Below, piece after piece: positions 35,856 to 44,806 of a stretch of DNA of 64,000 nt. The stretch comes from Aliarcobacter skirrowii CCUG 10374. GTDB taxonomy: Bacteria > Campylobacterota > Campylobacteria > Campylobacterales > Arcobacteraceae. Position numbers and translations under genes: made by a program. How positions within the stretch are numbered: the stretch's first letter is position 1; each line of letters opens with the position of its first letter. The DNA lies in contig NZ_CP032099.1 in NCBI RefSeq assembly GCF_003544835.1, positions 1,674,001 through 1,738,000 on the forward strand. The letters run 5' to 3'. The notes beneath the pieces were generated by a model. It was not told the DNA's origin, ran no database searches, and saw only the letters and a list, made by a program, of their open reading frames with translations.

Positions 35856-37337
35856 CTAGCTCTTAGCCTCTTTTTTACTCTTCTTAGCTTTTTGTCTATT
35901 CTCTTTAAAGTTCATATAGTACTCTATTTCACTTGGTGTTAAAATTTTTATTGTATTTGTACTTCCTGGAAGTCCAACTGGATATCCAACTGTACAAATA
36001 TACAATCCTTGTTTATTTAAAACACCATTTTTCTCTAATGTTCTTAACATCTTTTGAATCATTTTAGATGCCTGTGCTTCTTTAATTACAGCAACTGGTT
36101 CAACTCCCCAAATTGCAGTTAAAAGTGTCAAAGTCTCTTTATTGTGCGTAAATGTATAAAGTGGTGTTTTTGGTCTATATCTTGACATCTTTCTAGCAGA
36201 GTTTCCTGTACTTGTTAAAGATAAAATTCCACAAGCATTTAAATCATCAGCAAGTTTTGTAACTGTTGCTTGAATCACATCAAACTCATCTAAATATGGC
36301 AAAGAGTCTCTTTTTGTATGGTCATAAATTTTTTCTGTTTGGCTAATAATATTTTGCATAGTCTCAACAACATTTGTTGGATTATCTCCAACAGCACTCT
36401 CTTCAGAAAGCATTACAATATCAGTTCCATCTAAAACAGCATTTGCAACATCTGAAATCTCAGCTCTTGTTGCTCTTTCATTCTGAGTCATAGACAGAAG
36501 CATTTGAGTTGCAGTAATTACAGGGATTCCTCTTTCATTTGATTTTTTAATCAACATTTTTTGAATAGTAGGAACATCATAATAAGGAACTTCAATTCCT
36601 AAATCTCCCCTTGCAACCATTATTCCATCACTATTATCCATAATCTCATCTATATTTGAAACAGCATCAAACTTCTCAATTTTTGCTATTAATTTTCCAT
36701 TATAATTTCCTAGAAGCTTTCTTGCTCTTTTCATATCATTTGCATTTTGAACAAAAGAGATTGCAAAATAGTCAACTCTATTTTTAACTCCCCATGCAAT
36801 ATCAGCTTCATCTTTTTTTGTAATAACTTCAATATTTATAACAGTATTTGGAAAATTAACACCCTTTCTTGAACTTAATGTTCCAAAGTTTTCGATTTGA
36901 GCAACAACCTTTGGTTTAGTCTCAATAACTTTTGCTTTTATAACTCCATCATATAAATAGATATACTCATCTTTTTCTATTTTCTCTAAAATATATGGAT
37001 AATTAATAGATACAACATACTCATTTTCAGATTTTTTATATCCAACAATCTCCTCTTTTTCAAAAGTTATAGTATCTTTACTCTTTAAGTTAAACGGCTC
37101 TTTTAGCTCTCCAACTCTTATTTTTGGTCCAGAAATATCTTGTAAAATTCCTACAATTTTATTTTTATTTTTCATTGCAGTTCTAATATTATCAATTGTC
37201 TCTTGATGATACTCATGACTACCATGTGAAAAATTCAGTCTAAACATATTAGCACCAGCATCAATTAATCTTTCAATCATCTCTAAACTATTGCTTGCAG
37301 GTCCTAAAGTTGCTAAAATTTTTGTCTTTTTTTGCAT
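35856..37337 (-). CDS. pyk: Pyruvate kinase
   Basis: Converts phosphoenolpyruvate and ADP to pyruvate and ATP. The 493-residue protein starts KTKILATLGPASNS and has MFRLNFSHGSHEYH near residue 30, the active-site segment LIAKIEKFDAV near 215, MVARGDLGIEVP near 237 and ITATQMLLSMTQNERATRAE near 270. The C-terminal allosteric domain is present and ends in a Lys-rich tail. A TATAAT on the minus strand is at 37359-37364, 22 bp upstream. It is convergent with the lytic transglycosylase, 6 bp apart. Confidence 0.95.
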   Translation of the reverse strand: MQKKTKILATLGPASNSLEMIERLIDAGANMFRLNFSHGSHEYHQETIDNIRTAMKNKNKIVGILQDISGPKIRVGELKEPFNLKSKDTITFEKEEIVGYKKSENEYVVSINYPYILEKIEKDEYIYLYDGVIKAKVIETKPKVVAQIENFGTLSSRKGVNFPNTVINIEVITKKDEADIAWGVKNRVDYFAISFVQNANDMKRARKLLGNYNGKLIAKIEKFDAVSNIDEIMDNSDGIMVARGDLGIEVPYYDVPTIQKMLIKKSNERGIPVITATQMLLSMTQNERATRAEISDVANAVLDGTDIVMLSEESAVGDNPTNVVETMQNIISQTEKIYDHTKRDSLPYLDEFDVIQATVTKLADDLNACGILSLTSTGNSARKMSRYRPKTPLYTFTHNKETLTLLTAIWGVEPVAVIKEAQASKMIQKMLRTLEKNGVLNKQGLYICTVGYPVGLPGSTNTIKILTPSEIEYYMNFKENRQKAKKSKKEAKS

Positions 37338-37358
37338 TTAATCTCCTTTAAATATGAG

Positions 37359-37364
37359 ATTATA
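37359..37364 (-). promoter_or_regulatory. Candidate -10 element of pyk
   Basis: The plus strand ATTATA gives TATAAT on the minus strand, 22 bp before the ATG; AAGGAGA ribosome site lies between. Confidence 0.45.
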
Positions 37365-37460
37365 CTCTTTTATTTGTTACTCTTTAGTTACAGATGGTGT
37401 AAACCAACTATTAAGAATTTTATGAGTATAATTTCTTCCCATTTTTTAAAGGAAGAGAGT

Positions 37461-37661
37461 TTGGAAGTAATAATAAACGGTAAATTACAAAAAATAGAGA
37501 GTAATTTAACACTAGAAGAGATAATAAAAAATTTAAAAAATATTGATGAAATTATGGCTTGTGCAGTTAATATGGATATTGTAAAAAGAGATGAATGGTG
37601 CAATTATATACCACAAAAAAATGATACTATTGAACTTTTAACTTTCGCTACAGGTGCATAA
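37461..37661 (+). CDS. ThiS-like sulfur carrier protein with Gly-Ala C terminus
   Basis: A 66-residue protein of the ThiS/MoaD beta-grasp family, which in thiamine synthesis carries sulfur as a C-terminal thiocarboxylate. It starts at TTG 37461 with AAGGAAGAG upstream; an in-frame longer frame from 37332 lacks a ribosome site and adds non-family sequence. Family features are LEVIINGKLQKI at the start, LTLEEIIKNL and AVNMDIVKRDEW in the middle and NDTIELLTFATGA at the end. Functional carriers end in Gly-Gly, but here the end is Thr-Gly-Ala. No other thi gene is adjacent; yraN follows after 2 bp. Confidence 0.8.
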   Translation: MEVIINGKLQKIESNLTLEEIIKNLKNIDEIMACAVNMDIVKRDEWCNYIPQKNDTIELLTFATGA

Positions 37662-37663
37662 AT

Positions 37664-37996
37664 ATGAGTAGAGCTAAGGGAGATTTTGCAGAAGAAAGAG
37701 CAGTTTTTTTTCTGCAAGAGCTTGGCTTTACAGTTGTAGAGACAAATTTTTATGCAAAAAAAATAGGCGAAATTGATATTATTGCAATAAAAGATGGTGT
37801 TTATCACTTTTGTGAAGTAAAATCAGGTGAAGATTATGAAACTGCAATATCAAATCTAACAAATTCTAAGTTATCAAAAGTAAAAAGAAGTGCTCTTTAC
37901 TATTTACAAATTAAAAATTTAGATGTTAATTTTTGTATTGATGCAATAGTTGTAAATGAAGATAGAATAGAGTTTTTAGAGAATATAACTTTATAA
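37664..37996 (+). CDS. YraN/UPF0102 family protein, nuclease-like fold
   Basis: A 110-residue member of the UPF0102 (YraN) family, which has a restriction-endonuclease-like fold and is often near DNA or cell-envelope genes. Visible motifs are GDFAEERAVFFLQELGF at the N terminus and KKIGEIDIIAIKDGVYHFCEVKSG, with the Glu-Asp and Glu-x-Lys residues expected for a metal-dependent nuclease site. Biochemical function in the family is poorly established. It is 2 bp after the ThiS-like gene and is followed by a strong hairpin. Confidence 0.88.
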   Translation: MSRAKGDFAEERAVFFLQELGFTVVETNFYAKKIGEIDIIAIKDGVYHFCEVKSGEDYETAISNLTNSKLSKVKRSALYYLQIKNLDVNFCIDAIVVNEDRIEFLENITL

Positions 37997-38000
37997 AAAT

Positions 38001-38040
38001 AGCCAAAGATGAAGGTCGCAAAAACATCTTTGGCTTGTTT
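38001..38040 (+). terminator. Intrinsic terminator after yraN
   Basis: AGCCAAAGATG (38001-38011) pairs with CATCTTTGGCT (38025-38035) across a 13-base loop, followed by TGTTTT. Confidence 0.8.
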
Positions 38041-38153
38041 TAGTGTACTTTGAAATACAAAAAAGATTTTACAATCTTGTAATAGCAAAAAACTAGCATT
38101 TTAAAAATTTAATCAATTTTTAGCTATTATATCTATTAATTAATGGAGTGAAT

Positions 38154-39257
38154 TTGTATAAAAAAGAGCTTGAAGCAATAGAAAAAGCAAATAGAACAAG
38201 AAATAGAGTTCTATTTAATAATCAATTATTAGATTTAGCATCAAATGACTATTTAGGATTAGCAAAAAATAGAAAACTTTTTGAAAAAGCATATAAAAGA
38301 GTTTTAAAAAACAACTACTTTGCACCAAAAGCATCAATGCTTGTAAATGGTTATTCAAAAATTCATAAAGATTTTGAAAAAAAACTCTCTTTTGCAAATG
38401 GTTTTGAAGATGCAATTATTGTTGGAAGTGGTTTTTTAGCAAATATCTCTTTGCTAGAAGCGCTGGTTCGAAAAGGTGATATGCTTTTTATTGATGAAGA
38501 GTATCATGCAAGTGGTATTTTAGCCTCAAAACTTTTAGATAAAAATCAAGTAGTTACATTTTTGCATAATGATGAGAAAGATTTAGAAAATAAAATTTTA
38601 TCATCAAATAACAGTGGAAGAAAGATTATTGCAATAGAGGGTGTTTACTCTATGAGTGGTAATTTAGCAAAAAAAGAGATTTTTGAAATAGCCAATAAAT
38701 ACAAGGCTATTTTAGTGGTAGATGAAGCTCATAGTTCTGGAGTAATTGGAGATAATCTTTTAGGAATTTTTGATTTTTATAATATAAAAATTGAAAAAAA
38801 TCATATAAAAATGGGGACTTTAGGAAAAGCTTACGGCTCTTATGGAGCATATATATTAGCCTCAAAAGATATCATAAAATTTTTAGAAAATAGAGCAAAA
38901 CCGATTATATATTCAACAGCTCCTTCACTTTTTGACACAGCCCTTGGATTGGAATCTTTAAAATATATTTTAAATAACAAGCAAAAACTAAAACAAAAAA
39001 TTAATAAAAACTTAAGTATAATCCAAAGCTATTTAGGAATAGATTCAAAATCACTTATTATTCCAATATTAGTAAATGATAATAAAAAAGTTTTAAAGAT
39101 CCAAAAGAGCTTAAAAAAGAGTGGATTTTTAGTTGGAGCAATAAGGCAACCAACAGTTAAAAGTGCTATTATTAGACTTATTGCAAAAATCGATATTAGT
39201 AACAATAAGTTAAAAAGCGTTTGTAAATTGATAAAGGAATTAAATGCAGATAAATGA
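38154..39257 (+). CDS. 8-amino-7-oxononanoate synthase-like PLP enzyme (BioF family)
   Basis: PLP-dependent alpha-oxoamine synthase, 367-369 aa. In the biotin pathway BioF joins pimeloyl thioester and alanine. Motifs: LASNDYLGLAKNRKL near residue 28, AIIVGSGFLANIS near 88, VDEAHSSGVIGDNLLG near 190 and the PLP lysine segment KMGTLGKAYGSYGAY near 225. The start may be TTG 38154, which has GGAG five bases upstream, or GTG 38148. No other bio gene is adjacent, so a related acyl-CoA amino-acid condensation cannot be excluded. It overlaps the carbonic anhydrase gene by 14 bp. Confidence 0.85.
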   Translation: MYKKELEAIEKANRTRNRVLFNNQLLDLASNDYLGLAKNRKLFEKAYKRVLKNNYFAPKASMLVNGYSKIHKDFEKKLSFANGFEDAIIVGSGFLANISLLEALVRKGDMLFIDEEYHASGILASKLLDKNQVVTFLHNDEKDLENKILSSNNSGRKIIAIEGVYSMSGNLAKKEIFEIANKYKAILVVDEAHSSGVIGDNLLGIFDFYNIKIEKNHIKMGTLGKAYGSYGAYILASKDIIKFLENRAKPIIYSTAPSLFDTALGLESLKYILNNKQKLKQKINKNLSIIQSYLGIDSKSLIIPILVNDNKKVLKIQKSLKKSGFLVGAIRQPTVKSAIIRLIAKIDISNNKLKSVCKLIKELNADK

Positions 39258-39906
39258 TTTAATAAAGGGTAATAAAAAATTTAGAGAAGTTAGATTTTCT
39301 AAATATGAAGCAGATTTAAAACAGCTTGCAGACACAGGACAGCATCCAGAGATTTTATTTATTGGTTGTAGCGATAGTAGAGTGACACCTGATTTGGTTC
39401 TTGATACAAAACCAGGTGATATGTTTATTTTAAGAAATGTTGGAAATTTTGTGCCACCTTATAATCCTGATGAGGATTTTCATGGAACAAGTGCTGTTAT
39501 TGAATATGCTGTAAATATTTTAAATGTAAAACATATTATAGTTTGTGGACACTCTCATTGTGGAGCTTGTAAGAGTCTATATCAAGATTTAGGAGATTCT
39601 CCTGATTTAGTAAATATTAAAAAGTGGTTAGAGCTTGGGAAAAAAGCCAAAGAGTACACACTTTTAGCAACTTTAAACAAAAATGATAAAGAACAAATTT
39701 ACAGAACAACAGAGAAGGTTTCAATTGTATATCAAATGGAAAACCTTTTAACATTTCCCTATATTGTACAAAAAATAAAAGAGGGAAAACTTCAAATTCA
39801 TGGTTGGTATTACAAAATTGAAGATGGTAATATAGAGTATTATGATGGAAATGATTGTTCTTTTAAACCAATACAAGAGTATCAAAATGAATCAACAACA
39901 AACTAG
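39244..39906 (+). CDS. Beta-class carbonic anhydrase
   Basis: Zinc enzyme interconverting CO2 and bicarbonate, 220 aa. The zinc ligands are in IGCSDSRVTPDLV (Cys and Asp-Arg dyad) and CGHSHCGACKSL (His and Cys). NVGNFVPPY lies between them, as usual in the family. No signal peptide, so cytoplasmic. Its start overlaps the BioF-like gene and its end overlaps the small membrane protein gene by 20 bp; bicarbonate supply for carboxylations is a plausible role. Confidence 0.93.
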   Translation: MQINDLIKGNKKFREVRFSKYEADLKQLADTGQHPEILFIGCSDSRVTPDLVLDTKPGDMFILRNVGNFVPPYNPDEDFHGTSAVIEYAVNILNVKHIIVCGHSHCGACKSLYQDLGDSPDLVNIKKWLELGKKAKEYTLLATLNKNDKEQIYRTTEKVSIVYQMENLLTFPYIVQKIKEGKLQIHGWYYKIEDGNIEYYDGNDCSFKPIQEYQNESTTN

Positions 39907-40207
39907 AAAACTACCTAAAAAAACTGTAATAACTATATCAATTATAGTTATTCTTGGAATTTTAACTTTTGTAACTCTTCAAACTCTAAAAGTTGAAAAA
40001 TTTAGTGAAGTTTTATTTGAACTTGATCATAAAAATATAAAAAATCTAAAAGTTGTAAATAAACAAAGTGTTGAAGATATGCAAACAAAGTTTAAAACTA
40101 CTGTTTATAAAGTTGTTTTTGATGATTTAGATTTAAATAAAAACTGTATTGGTTTTATTTATAGAGATAAAAATGGAAACTATATCAAAGATATAGATTG
40201 TAAGTAG
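39887..40207 (+). CDS. Small single-helix membrane protein, hypothetical
   Basis: A 106-residue protein from ATG 39887, inside the last codons of the carbonic anhydrase gene; the longer in-frame start at 39842 would add sequence read from that gene and has no ribosome site. It has a basic N terminus, one membrane helix ([17 protein letters not shown]) and an extracytoplasmic domain of about 65 residues with two cysteines near the C terminus (NKNC and DIDC) that could pair. No family recognised. It is 6 bp before mqnE and likely co-transcribed. Confidence 0.7.
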   Translation: MNQQQTRKLPKKTVITISIIVILGILTFVTLQTLKVEKFSEVLFELDHKNIKNLKVVNKQSVEDMQTKFKTTVYKVVFDDLDLNKNCIGFIYRDKNGNYIKDIDCK

Positions 40208-40213
40208 GAAATT

Positions 40214-41275
40214 ATGACTTTAGAAGAGAAATTAGAGAAAAATATTAGATTAGATTTTGAAGATGGGGTAAAACTTTATGATTTGGATGTTATTACTTTA
40301 GGGTATTATGCAAATAAAATAAGAGAGCAAAAACATCAAAAAAAAACATATTTTAATATAAATAGGCACATTAACCCAACAAATATCTGTAAAGATGTTT
40401 GCCAATTTTGTGCATATAGTGCTACAAGAAAAAATCCAAATCAATATACTCTAACTCATGAAGAGATGATACAAACTGTTAGAGACTCATCAAAAAATGG
40501 AATTAAAGAGGTTCATATAGTTTCAGCGCACAATCCTCACACTGGACTACAGTGGTACATGGATATTTTTAAAAAAATAAAAAAAGAGTTTCCATCAATT
40601 CACATAAAAGCCTTAACAGCAGCTGAAATTCATTTTTTAAGTAGTGAATACAACTTAAGCTATGAAGAGCTTATTGATACTATGATTCAAAGTGGTGTTG
40701 ACTCTATGCCAGGTGGTGGAGCTGAAATTTTTGATGAGAAGATTAGAAAAAGAATTTGTGGTGGAAAGGTTAGTAGTGAAGATTGGTTGAAAATTCATGA
40801 ACTTTGGCACAAAAGAGGTAAAAAAAGTAATGCAACAATGCTTTTTGGACATATAGAATCTAAAGAGCATAGAGTTGACCATATTTTAAGATTAAGAGAG
40901 CTTCAAGACAAAACAGGTGGTTTTAATGCATTTATTCCTCTTGTATTTCAAACAGAAAATAACTACTTAAAAGTAAAAGAACCAATAACTGCAAATGAGA
41001 TTTTAAAAACCTATGCAATATCAAGACTACTTCTTGATAATATTCCAAATATAAAAGCATATTGGGCAACTTCAACAGTAAAATTAGCACTTATTGCTCA
41101 AGAGTTTGGTGCAAATGATGTTGATGGAACTATTGAAAAAGAGTCAATTCAAAGTGCAGCTGGAGCTGCTAGTAAAAATGGGGTTTCTGTAGGTGAATTT
41201 ATTGATTTAATAAAAAACTCTGGATTTATACCAGTTGAAAGAGATAGTATTTATAATGAGTTAAAAATATATTAA
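40214..41275 (+). CDS. mqnE: Aminofutalosine synthase (radical SAM)
   Basis: Radical SAM enzyme of the futalosine menaquinone pathway, 353 aa. The cluster motif is CKDVCQFCAYS (C-x3-C-x2-C) near residue 58. DSMPGGGAEIFDEKIRKRIC near 162, ATMLFGHIE near 198 and RELQDKTGGFNAFIPL near 215 match MqnE rather than MqnC. Presence of this gene and the UbiD-type decarboxylase at 7629 supports menaquinone made by the futalosine route. It is 6 bp after the small membrane protein gene and convergent with the gene at 41292. Confidence 0.9.
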   Translation: MTLEEKLEKNIRLDFEDGVKLYDLDVITLGYYANKIREQKHQKKTYFNINRHINPTNICKDVCQFCAYSATRKNPNQYTLTHEEMIQTVRDSSKNGIKEVHIVSAHNPHTGLQWYMDIFKKIKKEFPSIHIKALTAAEIHFLSSEYNLSYEELIDTMIQSGVDSMPGGGAEIFDEKIRKRICGGKVSSEDWLKIHELWHKRGKKSNATMLFGHIESKEHRVDHILRLRELQDKTGGFNAFIPLVFQTENNYLKVKEPITANEILKTYAISRLLLDNIPNIKAYWATSTVKLALIAQEFGANDVDGTIEKESIQSAAGAASKNGVSVGEFIDLIKNSGFIPVERDSIYNELKIY

Positions 41276-41291
41276 AAGAGAAGATTAAAAT

Positions 41292-42857
41292 TTAATCTCT
41301 CTTTTGAAAATAGTCTAAATAAAATTTAATCTCTATTCCATCTTCTTGATTATTTTGCATAAGAATAGGAAAACTTAAGTTTATAGAGTACAACTCTTCA
41401 TTTAACTTAGCTATTAAATCAAAGAACTCTTGAGGATTTGAATTATTAATTTTCGCACTAAATGTTAGCTTATTTAACTCATCTACTCTCTCTTGTTTTA
41501 CAAAAACTATCTCACTATTTTGAGTTAAAAGTATTTGTAGATGCTCTTTTATCTCATCAATTGTAAATATATCATCACTCATATACTCTATTTTTATAGA
41601 TTTTTTCATAGAATCTAAAGAGTCTATTTCATTTTCAAAGCTCAAATTTACACTAAAATCCTCAGGATTATTATCTAGCTTATTCATTTTATAATTTTTA
41701 TAAATTCCACTAAGTGAACTTGTAAATAGTTTTAAATTTGTATCATCTTTTACCAAAACTTCAAGCTCTAAACTATTTTTATCTAGTTTCATTGAGTTAA
41801 TCATCACTTTTTGCGGAACTGTTTGAAATATATTTTGAATCTTTTGAGCAAATAACTCATTTGCTTCTACATGATTTGGAAGATTAATCTCTACTTTTTT
41901 CTCTTTTTTAATTAAATCTAGTTGTTGTGCAAGATTAATAAAGTTTATATCTTTGAATACATAATATGCACCATAAATCAGAAATGCAAATAAAAATACT
42001 AAAATAATATATCTTGGATCATTTTTTACTTTTTTAGCTCTTGGTTTTACAAAACTATTAACTCCTAAATTCTCTTTAGTTAAAATATCTAGCTCTTTAT
42101 CAATATCAACAGTAAAATCATCAATTTTTAGTTTTAACTCTTGACTTAAACTATTTATCTGCTCTTTTGATAGATTTTTTAATGGTAAAAGCAAAGATAT
42201 TTTTTGAACAAAAATATCATCTCTTTGTTTGTGAAATGTTAAAAGGACATTTTGTAAAATATTATTTAACTCAAGATAATAAAGCTCATCAAAAAGTTTT
42301 TGACCCTCTATATCATTTTCATAAAAATGTGTCTTTTTAACCGTATCAAAACTAAGCAATGGAATAACTTCGTTATAGATAATATTACTATGCTTATCAA
42401 CTATTAAAATATAAGCTCTACTATTATAAATAAATACTATTAGTTCACTTTTTGGTGTATGTCTAATTATATGTTGCTTCATTATGTGAAATGCTGAATA
42501 TATAAAATCTATTCCACAAGATGCAAAATAGTTTTTAGTCTCAAATAAAGTAGTATCAAGAACAACAATATCATGTCTTAAATCAAAATCAATAATCGTA
42601 CAATCTTTTACTTTAGCACTTTTTTTAGGAACAATTTTTGTAGTATCACTCAATAATAAAGTGCTTAAATATGACTCCTGTGATGTTTGAATGGCATTTA
42701 ATTTTTGTGAAATATTTGAAGGAATTATATCCTCATCTACTAAATATGTTGAACTTGAAACTTTTATAGGAGTATCTTTTTTAAATTTTTTTTGTTCTAT
42801 TTTTAGCTGATTGTTTTGCTTTATAAGATTTATAAACAGAGTATCTTTTTTAAACAT
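41292..42857 (-). CDS. Bitopic membrane protein, PilM/PilN- or GspL-like (tentative)
   Basis: A 521-residue protein with a large cytoplasmic part, one membrane helix (PRYIILVFLFAFLIYGAYYVF, about residues 278-300) and a periplasmic part. The cytoplasmic part contains a segment IVVLDTTLFETKNYFASCGIDFIYS and further strands that could be an actin-like PilM/GspL fold; the periplasmic segment VPQKVMINSMKLDKNSLELEVLVKDD resembles the PilN/GspL ferredoxin-like domain. That would make it a fused assembly-platform protein of a type II secretion, type IV pilus or DNA-uptake machine, but no partner genes are adjacent. Last of the HP0268-miaB-DUF374 operon, 14 bp after the acyltransferase. Confidence 0.6.
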   Translation of the reverse strand: MFKKDTLFINLIKQNNQLKIEQKKFKKDTPIKVSSSTYLVDEDIIPSNISQKLNAIQTSQESYLSTLLLSDTTKIVPKKSAKVKDCTIIDFDLRHDIVVLDTTLFETKNYFASCGIDFIYSAFHIMKQHIIRHTPKSELIVFIYNSRAYILIVDKHSNIIYNEVIPLLSFDTVKKTHFYENDIEGQKLFDELYYLELNNILQNVLLTFHKQRDDIFVQKISLLLPLKNLSKEQINSLSQELKLKIDDFTVDIDKELDILTKENLGVNSFVKPRAKKVKNDPRYIILVFLFAFLIYGAYYVFKDINFINLAQQLDLIKKEKKVEINLPNHVEANELFAQKIQNIFQTVPQKVMINSMKLDKNSLELEVLVKDDTNLKLFTSSLSGIYKNYKMNKLDNNPEDFSVNLSFENEIDSLDSMKKSIKIEYMSDDIFTIDEIKEHLQILLTQNSEIVFVKQERVDELNKLTFSAKINNSNPQEFFDLIAKLNEELYSINLSFPILMQNNQEDGIEIKFYLDYFQKRD

Positions 42858-42871
42858 TTTTATTTCCTAAA

Positions 42872-43483
42872 TTAATCTAAAGAGTGAATTAACATCTTAT
42901 CTTTTATAACTTTTTTTGCTTCATCTAGCTCCAAATTATCTACACTAAAGGGTTCGCTTATATAAAAATCAATCCTACCAAAAGGTTTTGGAAGAATAAA
43001 TTTATCCCATGAGTTAAATTGCCAATACTTTGTAGGAATCGCATTAAAACATCTAATCTTTTTTCCACTTTTTTGTGCAATCGCAACAATACCATCTGCA
43101 ATACTGTATCTAGGACCTCTTGGACCATCAGGAGTAATTGCTATATCGTTTCCATTTTTTAACTCTTTTAATGCACTTATTAAGACTTTAGCTGCACCTT
43201 TTGAAGATGATCCTCTAATAGAACCTATATTAAAGTTTTCAACCAATTTAGAAATAATTTCACCATCTCTATTTTCACTAATCATAGCCTTTACAATACC
43301 ATTTTTTTTAAATGCAAAGTAATTATATGGTTGTGACATCAAATCTGCATGCCACATTGAAATTATAAAAGGTTCTTTATCATCATTTGGATGGTGATAA
43401 ACTTTTTTGTTTGTAGCATATATAAACTTTACTAAATAATATAAAATTTTAGGAGCAAATCTTTTTTTAAATTTTTTCCACAT
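42872..43483 (-). CDS. Lysophospholipid acyltransferase-like protein (DUF374)
   Basis: A 203-residue protein of the DUF374 group of glycerolipid or lipid A type acyltransferases. ISMWHADLMSQPY carries a candidate catalytic His, and IRGSSSKGAAKVLISAL and DIAITPDGPRGPRY are hallmark segments. The first 25 residues are hydrophobic and basic, suggesting peripheral membrane attachment. The acyl acceptor is not evident. The start shares one base with the miaB stop, so the two are coupled; functional relation to miaB is not obvious. Confidence 0.83.
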   Translation of the reverse strand: MWKKFKKRFAPKILYYLVKFIYATNKKVYHHPNDDKEPFIISMWHADLMSQPYNYFAFKKNGIVKAMISENRDGEIISKLVENFNIGSIRGSSSKGAAKVLISALKELKNGNDIAITPDGPRGPRYSIADGIVAIAQKSGKKIRCFNAIPTKYWQFNSWDKFILPKPFGRIDFYISEPFSVDNLELDEAKKVIKDKMLIHSLD

Positions 43484-44787
43484 TATGCTACAACTTCTCC
43501 TTTTAGTGATGTTCTTGTTGCTTCTGTTATTTTTACATCTACAAACTTACCTAAAAGCTCATCACTTCCTTTTGCAAAAACTAAAAAGTAGTTATCTGTA
43601 TATCCACTTACTTCACCATTTGGTTTTAGACTCTCAATTAAAACATTTACAGTCTCTCCAACCATTTTTGGCATAGTTTGTTCTAAATGTCTTTTATGAA
43701 GCTCTATTAACTCTTCAAGTCTTGCACTTCCAACCTCATCAGAAACTTCAATATCTTTTAAAGCAAGTGCTTTTGTGTTTGGCCGTGCTGAGTATTTAAA
43801 GTTAAATATTTGATCAAATTTAACTTGATTTACAACATCAATAGTATCACTAAAATCCTCATCACTCTCACCTGGGAAAGCGACAATAATATCTGTTGTA
43901 ATTCTAAGTTCTGGAATAAGCTCTCTTAATCTAAATGCTCTATTTAAAAACCACTCTTTTGTATATCCTCTTTTCATAGCTTTTAAAATAGAGTTTGAAC
44001 CACTTTGAAGTGGCATATGAATACATTTTGAAATTTTAGGATTTCTTGCAAACTCCTCTATAAACTCATCATCCATATGTAAAGGATGAGGAGATGTAAA
44101 TCTTATTCTTTTAAGTTTCTCTATTTTTGAAATATCTTGGAGAAGTTTTGTAAAACTATATTTATCTGAGCTATTACTAAATCTTTTTCCATAAGAGTTT
44201 ACATTTTGTCCCAAAAGCATAACTTCAACAGCACCATTATCAACAGCTTTTTGTATTTGTGAAACTATCATAAAAGGAGGAATAGATATCTCTTCTCCTC
44301 TTGTGCTTGGAACTATACAATATGTACACTCTTTGTCACAACCAACAGATATATTAACACTTGTTCTATAATTATTTGTTTTTGGTGTTGCAAAATCATA
44401 TTGTGAATCATCATTTTCAATACTAATTTCAACGGCACCTTTTATATCAACTACATCTTTGATTTTTGATATATTTCTAGCTCCTAATACAAAATCTACA
44501 TATGGTGCTCTTTTTATTATATCTTGACCTAAATGCGATGCAGTACATCCACAAACTCCAATTTTAGCACCCTCTTTTTTCTTTTTGTTAAATTGTCCAA
44601 TTTCAGAAAAAAGTTTTTGAACAGGTTTTTCTCTAACAGAGCAAGTGTTTATGATTATTAAATCTGCATCTTCAATATTTTGTGTAGCTGTATAACCTTT
44701 ATGTTTTTCAAGTTCAGCTTGTATATGTTTACTATCGGTGTCATTCATTTGACACCCTAAAGTTTGTATAAATAGTTTTTTACTCAT
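43483..44787 (-). CDS. miaB: tRNA-2-methylthio-N6-dimethylallyladenosine synthase
   Basis: Radical SAM methylthiotransferase that modifies A37 of tRNAs reading UNN codons. The 434-residue protein has the N-terminal methylthiotransferase domain with TLGCQMNDTDS and INTCSVREK and GVCGCTASHLG cysteines (second cluster), the radical SAM motif GCDKECTYCIVPSTRG near residue 147, and a C-terminal TRAM domain. The pair with the HP0268-family gene just upstream is conserved in Helicobacter (HP0268, HP0269), supporting the call. 19 bp separate the two genes. Confidence 0.94.
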   Translation of the reverse strand: MSKKLFIQTLGCQMNDTDSKHIQAELEKHKGYTATQNIEDADLIIINTCSVREKPVQKLFSEIGQFNKKKKEGAKIGVCGCTASHLGQDIIKRAPYVDFVLGARNISKIKDVVDIKGAVEISIENDDSQYDFATPKTNNYRTSVNISVGCDKECTYCIVPSTRGEEISIPPFMIVSQIQKAVDNGAVEVMLLGQNVNSYGKRFSNSSDKYSFTKLLQDISKIEKLKRIRFTSPHPLHMDDEFIEEFARNPKISKCIHMPLQSGSNSILKAMKRGYTKEWFLNRAFRLRELIPELRITTDIIVAFPGESDEDFSDTIDVVNQVKFDQIFNFKYSARPNTKALALKDIEVSDEVGSARLEELIELHKRHLEQTMPKMVGETVNVLIESLKPNGEVSGYTDNYFLVFAKGSDELLGKFVDVKITEATRTSLKGEVVA

Positions 44788-44806
44788 ATTTTATATACTC
44801 AAAAAA

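Noticed and set aside
37332-37460. Longer N-terminal extension of the ThiS-like frame
   Set aside because: The extension has no ribosome site and no family sequence; the TTG at 37461 with AAGGAAGAG matches the start of the beta-grasp domain.
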